In this document: positions 46,939 through 60,631 of the stretch, in pieces
Layout: each line of letters begins with the position of its first letter
How positions within the stretch are numbered: the first letter of the stretch is position 1
The notes under the pieces: model-generated
What the model was told of the DNA's origin: nothing
What the model saw: the letters and a program-made list of their open reading frames with translations, nothing else
Databases searched by the model: none
Assembly: GCF_026625805.1 (NCBI RefSeq)
Contig: NZ_CP113064.1
Location: 1,984,001 to 2,048,000, forward strand
Source: Brevundimonas sp. SL130
GTDB taxonomy: Bacteria; Pseudomonadota; Alphaproteobacteria; Caulobacterales; Caulobacteraceae
DNA: 64,000 bases
Direction of reading: 5' to 3'
Made by a program: the position numbers and the translations under genes

Positions 46939-47146
46939 GCACGCGCTCCTGGCCGCACGGTTGTGCGGGTGGAGCGGGACTTGGACGGCCGAAGCCGCCG
47001 ACGCCGGGCGCCCGCAGAGGCCCGGATGTCCATTGTATCAGCAAATCGGCGCTCGGGAAGACGTAAGGCCGCCCGTCTCTTCCGCGCCCCACCATACTGA
47101 CGGACAGGACGCCGAAGAGACGGGACGACTTCGGTTGCGCGAGACC

Positions 47147-47848
47147 CTATTCGACGAACTCAACGCGCTCATAGGCGCCGCGCGTCACCAGGGTGATGGT
47201 CACGGCCTCGTCGCCGCGATTGCGCCAGAACCAGCCATGCTTGCCGTCGAAGGCGGCGACCAGAACGCCTTCGACGCGGGTGTCCGTGCCCTTGTCGTAG
47301 CCGTGATAGGAGATACCGCGTCCGTCGCCATGGGTGTCGTAGTTCACCGCCCCGCCGTCGGTGGACCAGGTGAACTGCGCGCGATCGCCCTCCTTCATGG
47401 TTAGCTTGATCTCGCCACCCTCGTCGGGCTCGAGCGTCAGGCTCGTCCGGTCCGAGCGGACCGCCGTCGTAGGTCCGGCCGCCGGGACGGACGGCATGGC
47501 GGCGGCGGTCGTGTTGGGGGCGAGGTCTGTCGAAGGCGTCGGCGGGGCGACCGTCGGCGCGGCGTCAGCCCCGGCCGAAGAAGCGAGGGGCGTGATGGCC
47601 ACGGTGACGGCTTGCGGAGCGGCGCTGGCCTCTTCGGCCGTGGCCTCGGCGGCGAGCTGACGCTTGATCCGGCCCATCTCGGTCAGACCGAGGAGCGAGC
47701 CGACGCGCGTCGGATCGATCCCGTACTCGGCGGGAAGGACGACGGTGACGAGCAGGGCCGAGGCGACGACCACGGCGAGGCCGGTGGATTTGAGCAGCTT
47801 GGCGGTCGACGGCAGTTCGGAGGCGTCGGGTTTGTTGGCGTTGTACAT
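47147..47848 (-). CDS. Membrane-anchored protein of heavy-metal cluster, unknown role
   Basis: A 233-aa protein with one N-terminal helix (STGLAVVVASALLVTVVLPAEYG), a low-complexity Ala/Pro/Thr stretch (about 75-130) and a compact C-terminal domain (SLTLEPDEGGEIKLTMKEG ... FWRNRGDEAVTITLVTRGAYE). Proteins of this design are often found beside czcCBA and hupE genes and are annotated only as transmembrane anchor proteins. The domain probably faces the periplasm. It is 13 bases after hupE on the same strand. A metal link is inferred from context. Confidence 0.75.
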   Translation of the reverse strand: MYNANKPDASELPSTAKLLKSTGLAVVVASALLVTVVLPAEYGIDPTRVGSLLGLTEMGRIKRQLAAEATAEEASAAPQAVTVAITPLASSAGADAAPTVAPPTPSTDLAPNTTAAAMPSVPAAGPTTAVRSDRTSLTLEPDEGGEIKLTMKEGDRAQFTWSTDGGAVNYDTHGDGRGISYHGYDKGTDTRVEGVLVAAFDGKHGWFWRNRGDEAVTITLVTRGAYERVEFVE

Positions 47849-47861
47849 TTGAGGTCTCCGG

Positions 47862-53030
<5,169 letters not shown>

Positions 53031-53034
<4 letters not shown>

Positions 53035-54353
53035 GGTTGGATCTCCAGGCCGAGCAGGCCGGCATGCGCGCCGGTCAGCCGGTCGAGGCGGGCGCGGTCG
53101 ATATGGAATTGTTGGAGCACCGCGACGCGGCGCGCTCGGGTTTCGATCAGGGCCGAGTGGGCGCTCATGACGTCATTGTAGGTGAAGCCCCCGCGCGCGA
53201 AGCCGTCGCGGACGAGCGACACCGCCCGCTCGGCCTGCGGCAGGATCTCTTCGCTGATGCGGCGCGCCTCGCTGGCTCTCGACAGAAGCTGGACCTGCAG
53301 GCGCGCGATCTCACGTTCCCGTTCTATGCGGAAGGCTTCGCGATCGGCCTGTGCGGCCGTGCCTTCCGCCCGGGCCCGTTCAATGGCGCCGAGATTGCGA
53401 TCGTAGCGCTGTAGCGGAATGGAGCCGCCGAACACTAGCGAGACGTCGTTGTCCCAGATGTGCCTCACGCCGACGCTGACCGTCGGGTCGGGTATCGCGC
53501 GGGCTTCCTCGATGCGGACCTGGGCGTCGGCGACGCCGCGTTGGGCCGCGAAGACGTCCAGATCGATCTGGGCGACCGCGCCGGCGGCGATGCGAGATGC
53601 GTTGGTGTCTTCGAAGGCGGCTGCGCCGACCCCGAAGTCCGCCGGGCCGTCCCAGAACTTGGCGAGAGTGACGCGGACAACACGGATCGTGATCTCTGCT
53701 TGATCGAAGTCGATCTGCGCCTGGGCCAGTTCGGCCTCGGCCCGCGCGCCCGCGAACAGCGGGTCGCGGGCGGCGTCCACACGACGCTGCACCTGGATCT
53801 GGAACCGCTCCGCGAGCTCCAGTCGCTCGCGGGCGATCTCCAGACGGGCTTCGGCGGTCAGGACCTCCGTCCAGGCGCGTTGCACAGCCTCAAGTCGATC
53901 AAGCTGGCGCACACGGGCGTTGGCGGCGACGAGCGCCCCTTCGCTTCGGGCCAGATCCATCCTCGCCGGTCGGTCGCCACCGCGCTCGATCCGCTGTTCG
54001 TAGCTGATGGTCGTCTCGGTGCGTCCGAGGATGTCGCCGCCACCGAGGGTCGGCAGGTTCTCCACCATCAGGCCGAGGGTGGGGTTCGGCCGGATATCCG
54101 CCTGGCGGACCCCGGCCTCGGCGGCGCGGGCGCGCGCTTCCAGGCCGGCGCGGGCCGGGTCGGCGGCGGCGGCGCGGCGCAACGCCTCGTCCAGAGGGAG
54201 CAGACGCGCGGGCGCGGTCGCCGGTGATGGGGGCGTCGTCGTCTGGGCGACCGCCGTCGTTGGCGGCACGGCGGCCGCCAGCGCGAGCGCGAGGGCCGAA
54301 ACGGCTCCACATCGCGCCCACGATCCGGCGCAGCCGGACAGGGGATGTCTCAA
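53031..54353 (-). CDS. czcC: CzcC-type outer-membrane efflux channel (TolC family)
   Basis: A 440-aa exported protein (signal with ALALALAAAVPPTTAVA) with two OEP repeats. N-terminal repeat: LDEALRRAAAADPARAGLEA, RQADIRPNPTLGLMVENLP, ISYEQRIERGGDRPAR; C-terminal repeat: RIEEARAIPDPTVSVGVRHI, LVFGGSIPLQRYDRN, GFARGGFTYNDVMSAHSALI. It forms the outer-membrane exit duct of the CzcCBA pump. Follows the czcI-like gene by 47 bases. Confidence 0.92.
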
Positions 54354-54400
54354 GGGTAGTCTCCAAAACAGGGCGCACGCGGCCGGTCGGCCGCGCAGGA

Positions 54401-54841
54401 TCAGGCGATCAGGCGCTGTTGTTTTGGAGGGTGAGAAGGACCGTCGCCTCGGACGCCGGGCGGCGTGAGGCCGGGCGCCGGCGCCAAATCGACCGACGAC
54501 GTGATTATGGATTCAGTCGGATCGGCAGGCATCGCCAGGCCGACGTGAATGTCGCCGCCGCTGTGGTGATGGTGCTTGATCGGGCCGTCCCCGGGCGACT
54601 CGGCGACGTCGAAGGCCGCGGCGGCGTCGGTCGGCGAAGGTTCGGGCTGATCATGATCGTGTTCGTGCCCATGATCGGGCTCGTGATCGTGGTCGATCAG
54701 GGCCGCTTCCGCATAGGACACGCCCGGGAACTGCAGGCTGTGTTCGATGCGATGCTGGGTGTTGACCACCCCATGCGCCTGCAACGCGACCATGATGGTC
54801 ACGCCGAGACAAACGCAAAGGAGGCGGAGCGATTGCGGCAA
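54401..54841 (-). CDS. CzcI-like His-rich exported protein
   Basis: About 146 aa. A signal-like helix (LRLLCVCLGVTIMVALQAHG) is followed by the metal-binding-type runs DHDHEPDHGHEHDHDQ and KHHHHSGGDIH. The gene is first in the czc operon, the position of czcI in Cupriavidus, where the product helps control or buffer metal in the periplasm. The TTG at 54841 gives a proper signal peptide; an ATG at 54970 gives an extra 43 polar residues and is less likely. Similarity to CzcI is positional and compositional only. Confidence 0.6.
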   Translation of the reverse strand: MPQSLRLLCVCLGVTIMVALQAHGVVNTQHRIEHSLQFPGVSYAEAALIDHDHEPDHGHEHDHDQPEPSPTDAAAAFDVAESPGDGPIKHHHHSGGDIHVGLAMPADPTESIITSSVDLAPAPGLTPPGVRGDGPSHPPKQQRLIA

Positions 54842-55189
54842 TAGAATTCTCCGATATCCGCCGATTAGGGCGAATCGAGTGGCGACGCAACGATCGGGTC
54901 GTCGAAGCCGAATCCGGAGGGCGCGAATGTCCTCTTTTGGGCGACGCCCCAAAGTCGGCTGTTCGCGCAAAGCTGTACCCGGCAGAACCTAACTGCGCAG
55001 GTCGATGGTGTCGCAAAACGAGCTCGCGGGTGGCACGGAATTTTCGATCCAGCCCGGCACCCCGTCGTTGATGGCGAGGCTGATACGCTCGCCGTCCTAG
55101 CTGCTGGCCCAAGGTTTTCTCGTCGCGAATACGATGCTCAGTTCGAGTCCCGTACTTTTGAGAACTTGGCAAGTAAGGCTTGACCTGCC

Positions 55190-55201
55190 GGCGGACTCCA
55201 G
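55190..55201 (+). repeat. 12-bp motif upstream of tniA, shared with 58934-58945
   Basis: GGCGGACTCCAG occurs here and again at 58934-58945. The two copies lie 46 and 51 bases before the start codons of tniA and of the small gene after tniQ. Equal placement suggests a shared regulator or promoter element. Confidence 0.45.
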
Positions 55202-55217
55202 ATGCTGTTCTCTGATA

Positions 55218-55233
55218 TTGCAGAAATCTGCAA
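55218..55233. promoter_or_regulatory. Dyad upstream of tniA
   Basis: TTGCAGA and TCTGCAA are perfect 7-base arms around AA, ending 14 bases before the tniA GTG. This is a good position for a repressor that keeps transposition low. The protein that binds is unknown. Confidence 0.5.
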
Positions 55234-55247
55234 GTCGGGGGGCAGCT

Positions 55248-56888
55248 GTGGCCGGCAGGGTAGGGCGTGACGACGCGTCGGACGCGCAATGGGATAGGGC
55301 GGTCGCCATCAGCCAAGTTCTTGGTCCGCTCGTTGGCACAAAGACGCGGCGCGCGGATATTGACCGCGCTGCGGCGGAACTGGGAATCTCGACGTCGTCT
55401 GCCTACGCCCACCTCAAATCACTGAAGGCCGATCTGCGTCCGACGTCGCTATTGGGCGGCCGGCCCGGCCGGCCGCAGGGCAGCGCCTCGCTCGATCTTC
55501 GGATCGAAGAGATCGTCGCCGAGGTTCTGAAGCGTTCTTACTGTTCCGACCAAAAGCCAAGCGAGACCGCGGTTCTCAGGGATATCCGCGGGAAGTGCAT
55601 GGCCGAAGGTCTCCTGCCTCCCGGACGCAAACTCGTCCACAGCCGGATAGTGGCGCTGGACCTCTATCAGCGTCTGCGCTCGCGGGAAGGCGAAAACGTT
55701 GCCGAAAGGGCCGCGCCTCGTCCGGGCGGGATGGTCGCGACCCGTCCGAACCAGATCTGGCTGATCGACCACACGCTGGCCGACGTGATCCTGCTTGACC
55801 GACGTTATCGCCAGCCGCTGGGGCGACCGACGCTGACGCTGATCATCGACGCCTACACCCGGATGTGCGTCGGCTGCTATGCGAGCTTGGGTGCGCCGTC
55901 GATCGTTCAGACCGCCATGGCCTTGCTGCGCGCCTTTATGCCCAAGGAAGCGCTGCTTGAGGCGGCCGGGGTCGCTTGGGACTGGCCGAGCCACGGTTTC
56001 CCCGAGATCGTGCATTCCGACAACGGCTCCGACTTCCGGTCGCTGGCGATCCGACGGGGTTTGAACACCTATGACGTCAAGTCGCACTATCGGCCAGTGC
56101 GCAAACCAAGGTTCGGCGCCCTGATCGAGCGCTTCATCGGCACCATCATGGGCGAACTTCACCTCGTGCCGGGCACGACGTTCTCCAACGTGCAGCAGCG
56201 CGGCGAATACGACAGCGACCGCAAAGCGGTCATGACGCTCGACGCCTTCGAGCATTGGGTGCTGCTCCAGATCGCTCGCTACCACAGGTCGCCGCATGCC
56301 GGTCTGGACGGCTTCACGCCGCTGTCACGCTGGACCGAGGCGACCGAGGCCGGCTTCAGACCCCGGGCGGTGCAGCCGGGTTTGGCAGAGGACCTCCTGC
56401 TGGCCTTCCTGCCGAGCGCGACGCGCAAGGTGAGCCGAACGGGAATCCAGTTCAAAAAGCTTCGCTATTGGGCGGTCTGGTTCGGACCGCTGATCCGCAA
56501 GGGGCAGGGGTCGATCCAACTGCGCTACGACCCCCGCGATATGTCCTGGATCTGGGTCTTGGCGCCGACGGGCTGGGAACGAGTCCATCTCTATCACCGC
56601 CAGGCGCCCTTCACCCTTCGCGAACACGAACTGGCAATCGCCGAAATGCGCACCCGCGCCAACGCCAGCTGGACAGAGGAGGACCTGCACGCCTTGCGAC
56701 GGGAATCGACTGAGGTGATCCAGGCCGAATCCCGGGCCACCCGGCGATCGCGCCGACAGAACGAACATGCCGAACGCTCGATCGAGGCGAGTCAGGGCGT
56801 ATTCGCGCTTCCCGCGCCGGAGAACGCGCCGAGCTCCGAGTTCGCAATCACGACCCTCGCGCCCAAGGCTGTTGTGGAGGAATGGTGA
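55248..56888 (+). CDS. tniA: TniA-type DDE transposase
   Basis: About 546 aa of the Mu/TniA/TnsB family. An N-terminal HTH (IDRAAAELGISTSSAYAHLKSL) precedes a retroviral-integrase core with the catalytic acids: Asp in QIWLIDHTLAD (near 55767), Asp in EIVHSDNGSDF (near 56019) and Glu in FGALIERFIGT (near 56126). A Mu C-terminal beta-barrel follows (WAVWFGPLIRKGQGSIQLRY). The GTG at 55248 after GGGGGGC is preferred; an ATG at 55134 would add 38 residues that look non-coding. It cuts and joins transposon ends. The stop overlaps tniB by 7 bases. Confidence 0.92.
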   Translation: MAGRVGRDDASDAQWDRAVAISQVLGPLVGTKTRRADIDRAAAELGISTSSAYAHLKSLKADLRPTSLLGGRPGRPQGSASLDLRIEEIVAEVLKRSYCSDQKPSETAVLRDIRGKCMAEGLLPPGRKLVHSRIVALDLYQRLRSREGENVAERAAPRPGGMVATRPNQIWLIDHTLADVILLDRRYRQPLGRPTLTLIIDAYTRMCVGCYASLGAPSIVQTAMALLRAFMPKEALLEAAGVAWDWPSHGFPEIVHSDNGSDFRSLAIRRGLNTYDVKSHYRPVRKPRFGALIERFIGTIMGELHLVPGTTFSNVQQRGEYDSDRKAVMTLDAFEHWVLLQIARYHRSPHAGLDGFTPLSRWTEATEAGFRPRAVQPGLAEDLLLAFLPSATRKVSRTGIQFKKLRYWAVWFGPLIRKGQGSIQLRYDPRDMSWIWVLAPTGWERVHLYHRQAPFTLREHELAIAEMRTRANASWTEEDLHALRRESTEVIQAESRATRRSRRQNEHAERSIEASQGVFALPAPENAPSSEFAITTLAPKAVVEEW

Positions 56889-57784
56889 CCGACATCATCC
56901 ATGTTCCCGAAGCCGATCCGTGGCTGCGGATCGCCGCAATCCAGCGGGATCGCTGGGCGCCCAATCCGGTCAGCGACGGAGCCCTGAAACGCGCCCGTCT
57001 GGCCGTTTCGTCGGCCGGTAGGCTGCGCCCGAGGGCTGTGTTGTTCTGGGGTCCACCTAATGCCGGCAAGAGCGCTTTGCGTGAGAAGATCGTTCGTGAG
57101 ATCGAACGCAACCTGTTCTTTCCCGGTCGCGCCCAGGCTCAGGTCATAGTTTCGTTCGAGGCTCCGCCAGAAGCCGATGAGGCCCGGTTCTACGAAGCCC
57201 TTCTTCAGGGTGCCCATCGATACATTCCGCCAGGGAACAACCGAACCCTGCTCAAGGCAGTGACCCTGTACTTCGAGGACGTCAGGCCCGACGTCATGAT
57301 CCTCGATGAGGTCGGCAATTTGAACGCCTATACCGGGGCCCGTGGCGCCATCTGCCTGAACGCGCTGCGGCGGCTGTGCAACGTCCACAAGGTCGCTCTG
57401 CTGGGATTTGGCACCGCGACCGCAATGACCGCCATGCAGGCCGACGAGCAGCTCGAGAACCGTCTCGAAATCTTCCACCTGCGACCGCTGACGCCGCCGG
57501 AATTCACCACCTTTGTCGACCTGATGACCAGCGCCATGCCGCTGCTCCAGCCCACCGTCTGGTCGCCGACGATGCTGGAGCGCGCCTACGAGATGACCGG
57601 CGGCTATGTCGGGCGCACGGTTTACCTGCTCCATGACGCGGCGACCGAGGCAGTTCTGTCCGGCATCGAACAGATCACGCCGGAGATCCTCGACAGCGAC
57701 GAGCTCGCAGAGAGCCTGGCCGCGCTGCGCCAGGCGCGAATGCGCGCCGGCAGGCGGGGTCGCCGATCTAGGGGAGACCGTTGA
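56882..57784 (+). CDS. tniB: TniB-type transposition AAA+ ATPase
   Basis: A 300-aa ATPase: Walker A in VLFWGPPNAGKSALREKIV, Walker B in PDVMILDEVGNLNAY, a sensor near VALLGFGTATAMTAM, and a C-terminal PPEFTTFVDLMTSAMPL-type lid typical of TniB/TnsC. It marks the target DNA and activates TniA. It overlaps tniA by 7 bases and tniQ by 4 (TTGA), forming one operon. Confidence 0.93.
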   Translation: MVTDIIHVPEADPWLRIAAIQRDRWAPNPVSDGALKRARLAVSSAGRLRPRAVLFWGPPNAGKSALREKIVREIERNLFFPGRAQAQVIVSFEAPPEADEARFYEALLQGAHRYIPPGNNRTLLKAVTLYFEDVRPDVMILDEVGNLNAYTGARGAICLNALRRLCNVHKVALLGFGTATAMTAMQADEQLENRLEIFHLRPLTPPEFTTFVDLMTSAMPLLQPTVWSPTMLERAYEMTGGYVGRTVYLLHDAATEAVLSGIEQITPEILDSDELAESLAALRQARMRAGRRGRRSRGDR

Positions 57785-58848
57785 CGCTCAAGCCCTATCC
57801 GGACGAAGCCCCCGGATCAGTCCTGATGCGCTGGGCCGCACGGGGCCGCGTAGCGCGCGCGCTGGGTCAGATCGCGCTTCAGGACGACCTTCAGACCCAG
57901 CATGCGGCGCTAATGGCCTTGCGGCAGGCGGGTGCCAGCGATGAGGTTCTGGAGCTAACCGACGCCCTGGCGCTGGACCGGCGCTGGCCCTTGCTCGCGG
58001 CCGACGATCTCGACCGCCCTGCGGAGGGGTCCGACCGGTTGGGAAAGGCGTGCGAGTTCTGTCTCGCGGAGGACTCAGCTGAAGGGCGGGATCACTATCT
58101 GAGGCAGGATTGGAGGCTGGCTTGGCGGATGAGCTGCCGACGGCACGGTTCGCCGCTAGTCGATGTCGAGACCTTCGACCTCGTCCCGGTCGTGATCGAT
58201 GGCCAGCGCGAACGCCGGGTGCGGTTGTTGCGAAATTTCGAGAAAACCGTGGATCGCTTCCTGAGGCGGGCGCGGGGAGGGGGCTTCAACCGTCAAATTA
58301 TCCCGGCTGCCGCGCTTTGCTTGGAGGCCGACATTGACGCCGCCCTCGATGGGCGTCGGCTTCCCGCACTCTGGTGCTTGGGGTCGGACTGGCCGCAGGC
58401 GAGGCGGTCCCTGATAGGTCTCGCCGATCTGCTACTGAGCCCCTCTCGTACCGGGCACGGACGTCTGATCCACTATGTCGCTGATGAAGGTCCGATGCCG
58501 CAGAGCCACACGCAGTTTTTCACAACAGGGGGTTTCCCTGTTTTGGGCAGCCTTTGGCAACGCCGCATCCTCGAAAGCTGTGCTCGGCTTCTGATTGATC
58601 CGGACCGATATGAACATCTGGATCAGGGACGGCGGTACACGCCCCATGCTGATCTGCTTGGGGGGGGCGGCACGGTGAGGGCTCACGGCGCTCTTGGCCG
58701 GATGGCTTCCGCCGACACGCTGAGCACCATCCTGGCGTACGCGCGGGTAGAGCAGATCGAGCGCCTCGAAGCCAACCTACCTGGAATGGCCAAGCCTCTG
58801 GCAAACCGAATACGCAACGCCGCGGCCGTCGCGCTTTATATCCCATAG
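57781..58848 (+). CDS. tniQ: TniQ-type target-selection protein
   Basis: A 355-aa protein opening LKPYPDEAPGSVLMRWAARG, the family N-terminus, with a zinc-finger cluster CEFCLAEDSAEGRDHYLRQDW then RMSCRRHGSPLV (C-x2-C ... C-x2-H). TniQ/TnsD proteins choose the target site. Start is TTG, coupled to the tniB stop. It is the only TniQ and no Cas genes are near, so this is not a CRISPR-guided element. The C-terminal half is helical and less conserved. Confidence 0.9.
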   Translation: MTLKPYPDEAPGSVLMRWAARGRVARALGQIALQDDLQTQHAALMALRQAGASDEVLELTDALALDRRWPLLAADDLDRPAEGSDRLGKACEFCLAEDSAEGRDHYLRQDWRLAWRMSCRRHGSPLVDVETFDLVPVVIDGQRERRVRLLRNFEKTVDRFLRRARGGGFNRQIIPAAALCLEADIDAALDGRRLPALWCLGSDWPQARRSLIGLADLLLSPSRTGHGRLIHYVADEGPMPQSHTQFFTTGGFPVLGSLWQRRILESCARLLIDPDRYEHLDQGRRYTPHADLLGGGGTVRAHGALGRMASADTLSTILAYARVEQIERLEANLPGMAKPLANRIRNAAAVALYIP

Positions 58849-58996
58849 GGAACTAGACGACCGCCAGCATGCGGCAACTTCGTTAGATCCTGCGGGTTTT
58901 ATATAGGATAGAATATATCGCCACCACCTAGACGGCGGACTCCAGTTTTGCGAGTCTCTAGGAGTTGAAGTCAAAAAATTTGCAGGAGTCAGGGTG
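58849..58996 (+). promoter_or_regulatory. Promoter region of the small gene after tniQ
   Basis: About 150 bases, locally AT-rich (TTTTATATAGGATAGAATAT near 58899-58918), holding the second copy of GGCGGACTCCAG at 58934-58945 and a GGAG ribosome site at 58984. The AT-rich box and separate RBS suggest that this gene has its own promoter. Confidence 0.5.
58934..58945 (+). repeat. 12-bp motif, second copy
   Basis: GGCGGACTCCAG, identical to 55190-55201. It lies 51 bases before the start of the possible ribbon-helix-helix gene, as its partner lies 46 bases before tniA. Confidence 0.45.
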
Positions 58997-59341
58997 ATGA
59001 AACCGAAAAACGGTTCGCTCCCCGATCACTACCAGACGATGAGCCTTCGTCTGCCTAGGCCGATCCATGAACGCATGAAAGCCTTGGCTTCGCGCCGCGG
59101 CTCCCGTGCGGCTGAAACCTATATCGATACGGTCGAGGCCTTTATCCGCGACCATCTGAGCGACGATCAGCACATTTTCGCGGTCGAGAACGACGCTGTG
59201 CATATCACCATCAGCACACCCGGCGCATTTGTGCGCGCGGTTCGCGAGGCCGCGAATGTCCGGCGGGTCAGTCCCAACGAACTGATCTACACGGCCGTAC
59301 TGCGGGAGCTCGACGCTACGGCCGCCCAAGGCGTCGGATGA
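58997..59341 (+). CDS. Small protein, possible ribbon-helix-helix regulator
   Basis: A 114-aa protein. Residues about 10-50 (YQTMSLRLPRPIHERMKAL, then RGSRAAETYIDTVEAFIRDHL) have the strand-helix-helix look of CopG/Arc DNA-binding proteins. The C-terminal half (VHITISTPGAFVRAVREAAN) may be a second domain. RBS GGAG lies ten bases before the ATG at 58997. It is the last gene before the right transposon end and shares an upstream motif with tniA, so a role as transposition regulator is possible. Family assignment is tentative. Confidence 0.6.
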   Translation: MKPKNGSLPDHYQTMSLRLPRPIHERMKALASRRGSRAAETYIDTVEAFIRDHLSDDQHIFAVENDAVHITISTPGAFVRAVREAANVRRVSPNELIYTAVLRELDATAAQGVG

Positions 59342-59350
59342 TCGGAGTTC

Positions 59351-59438
59351 GAGTCCAGGGATTCAGGCACCTGAGTCCAGACATTCGGGAACACAAGCCG
59401 TGTCGGCGGGAGAATCCAGCGATTGGGGAAAACTGACA
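59351..59438. repeat. Right transposon end with sub-terminal repeats
   Basis: Three related 17-base repeats: GAGTCCAGGGATTCAGG (59351-59367), GAGTCCAGACATTCGGG (59373-59389) and GAATCCAGCGATTGGGG (59412-59428), followed by the terminal TGACA at 59434-59438. Read inward from the end they match the left-end repeats in inverted orientation. They are likely TniA binding sites. Confidence 0.8.
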
Positions 59439-59443
59439 GCAAC
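59439..59443. repeat. Target-site duplication, right copy
   Basis: GCAAC directly after the terminal ACA, equal to 42688-42692. Confidence 0.88.
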
Positions 59444-59709
59444 ACCTTCGAACTTGGGCTTGCTTCGCATAATATATCTTAGGCGACAATTTCATAGCTT
59501 CGACCAAGTTGCTGTCCGCTTCGGCTCATAGTTCCTGTCCGAAAATGCTGGCCAGCGATCAAACGCGACACCCCCCGCGCCGACGCGCTGGATGGATGTT
59601 GAAGGCTTGAGGTCACGTCCGACCTCGTCATGTGCCGATGTGGATAGGCTCTGCCCAGCGAGAAGTCCTCCCCACAGGCTACTGAAAGCGCTAAACGTCA
59701 GTCATGCGA
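59444..59709. other. Gene-free right flank
   Basis: About 266 bases between the transposon and the Dam-type gene. No supported gene on either strand. CTGTCCG occurs twice (in 59509-59545) and may be chance. Rightward of here the DNA is less GC-rich than the core chromosome. Confidence 0.5.
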
Positions 59710-60570
59710 TCAAGCGGCGATGCCGCGCCATGTCGAGACTGTGCTGGCTGATGCGTTGATTTTCGGGCCGTAGATCATGACTTCCGAGCCCCTGGCCACG
59801 GGGCCAGCCGAATAGTTGATACCAAAAACCTCTTGGCGGAACGCCAAGTATAGCGTTCGGATTTCGGGTTGATCGTCGTAAGACACGACCCATGGTCGAT
59901 CTAGCTGCGCTATTGCTTCCGCCAATTCCGCGTGATCAGCAGGCTTGTAATGATTATCGTAAAGCTTCTCAGCTTTACGATAATATGGTGGGTCAAGATA
60001 GAATAAAGTATTAGCGGGTGTCGAGGTGCCGAGTTTCTTAATGAGCGCTAGAGCGTCCTGACCATGCAACGTCACCCGCGACTTGTAGCTAGCGAACTTT
60101 TCGATCCGGCTTCCAATATCCTTACGATTGAAGCGGGCGTCGATCTTCCACTGCCCTGCTTGTTCCTTGCCGCCAATCACTCCCCCCTTAATCACGCCTG
60201 ACCGGTTGGTCCGGTTCATGTAGAGTGTCGAAAATCCGAGATCGAGAACACTAGGAGACTCTGCGCGCTGAACTTCTCGCTGCCTCCGCCACTCGTCCAT
60301 GTCGAGTGGCGTGTCAGCCACCTTGCGACACATCTCTTCTGGATGATCCAGGCAGGCGCTCCAAAATGCATGCACGGATCGATTGAGGTCGTTGAGGTGG
60401 ATGTGGCTTGAGTACTCCAAATAAAGCAGTGCCAGCGCAACGCCGGCCCCTCCGGCATATGGCTCTACATAGTGGCCTCCGGTCAGCCCATTGTCTTCGA
60501 TCAACTGTCCCATGTAGCGCGCAAGCCGCGCTTTCCCACCGGGGTAGCGAAGGGGGGACAGGTACTGCAT
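59710..60570 (-). CDS. Dam-type N6-adenine DNA methyltransferase (D12 class)
   Basis: A 286-aa alpha-class methylase. It opens MQYLSPLRYPGGKARLARYM (motif X), has motif I in HYVEPYAGGAGVALALLY and motif IV in TLFYLDPPYYRKAEKLYDN, ending SEVMIYGPKIN. The ATG at 60570 is the family start with GGAG upstream; a start at 60657 would overlap the gene before it. Such enzymes methylate adenine, often in GATC, but specificity is not readable here. It lies downstream of the ParB-like gene with 61 bases between and is probably co-transcribed. It is not the CcrM cell-cycle methylase, which is beta-class. Confidence 0.9.
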   Translation of the reverse strand: MQYLSPLRYPGGKARLARYMGQLIEDNGLTGGHYVEPYAGGAGVALALLYLEYSSHIHLNDLNRSVHAFWSACLDHPEEMCRKVADTPLDMDEWRRQREVQRAESPSVLDLGFSTLYMNRTNRSGVIKGGVIGGKEQAGQWKIDARFNRKDIGSRIEKFASYKSRVTLHGQDALALIKKLGTSTPANTLFYLDPPYYRKAEKLYDNHYKPADHAELAEAIAQLDRPWVVSYDDQPEIRTLYLAFRQEVFGINYSAGPVARGSEVMIYGPKINASASTVSTWRGIAA

Positions 60571-60631
60571 CGCGGATGGCTCCGTTGATCTCCCTCCCCC
60601 ACTATCGGAAAAATCGTGTGCTGGCCAGCAA

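Larger units (their letters stand above)
54842..55247. promoter_or_regulatory. Divergent region between czc operon and tniA
   Basis: About 400 bases with no convincing gene. It must hold the leftward czc promoter and the rightward tniA promoter. Near tniA lie the motif GGCGGACTCCAG (55190-55201) and the dyad TTGCAGA-AA-TCTGCAA (55218-55233). No obvious metal-operator palindrome was seen on the czc side. Confidence 0.55.

Noticed and set aside
55009..55040. TGTCGC start before tniA as a possible left transposon end
   Set aside because: It would put the end next to tniA as in Tn5053, but no matching right end or flanking 5-bp duplication was found. The pair 42693/59438 has matching repeats and the GCAAC duplication.
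55248..58848. CRISPR-associated transposon
   Set aside because: tniA-tniB-tniQ are present but there are no Cas genes and no repeat-spacer array anywhere in the window.
59552..59580. GCGACA near 59570 as a possible right end
   Set aside because: Read inward it does not match the left end past TGTCGC, and the flanking bases (CCCCC) do not match any left flank.
59710..60570. CcrM cell-cycle methylase
   Set aside because: Motif order (X, I, then DPPY) is that of alpha-class Dam enzymes; CcrM is beta-class with a different order.
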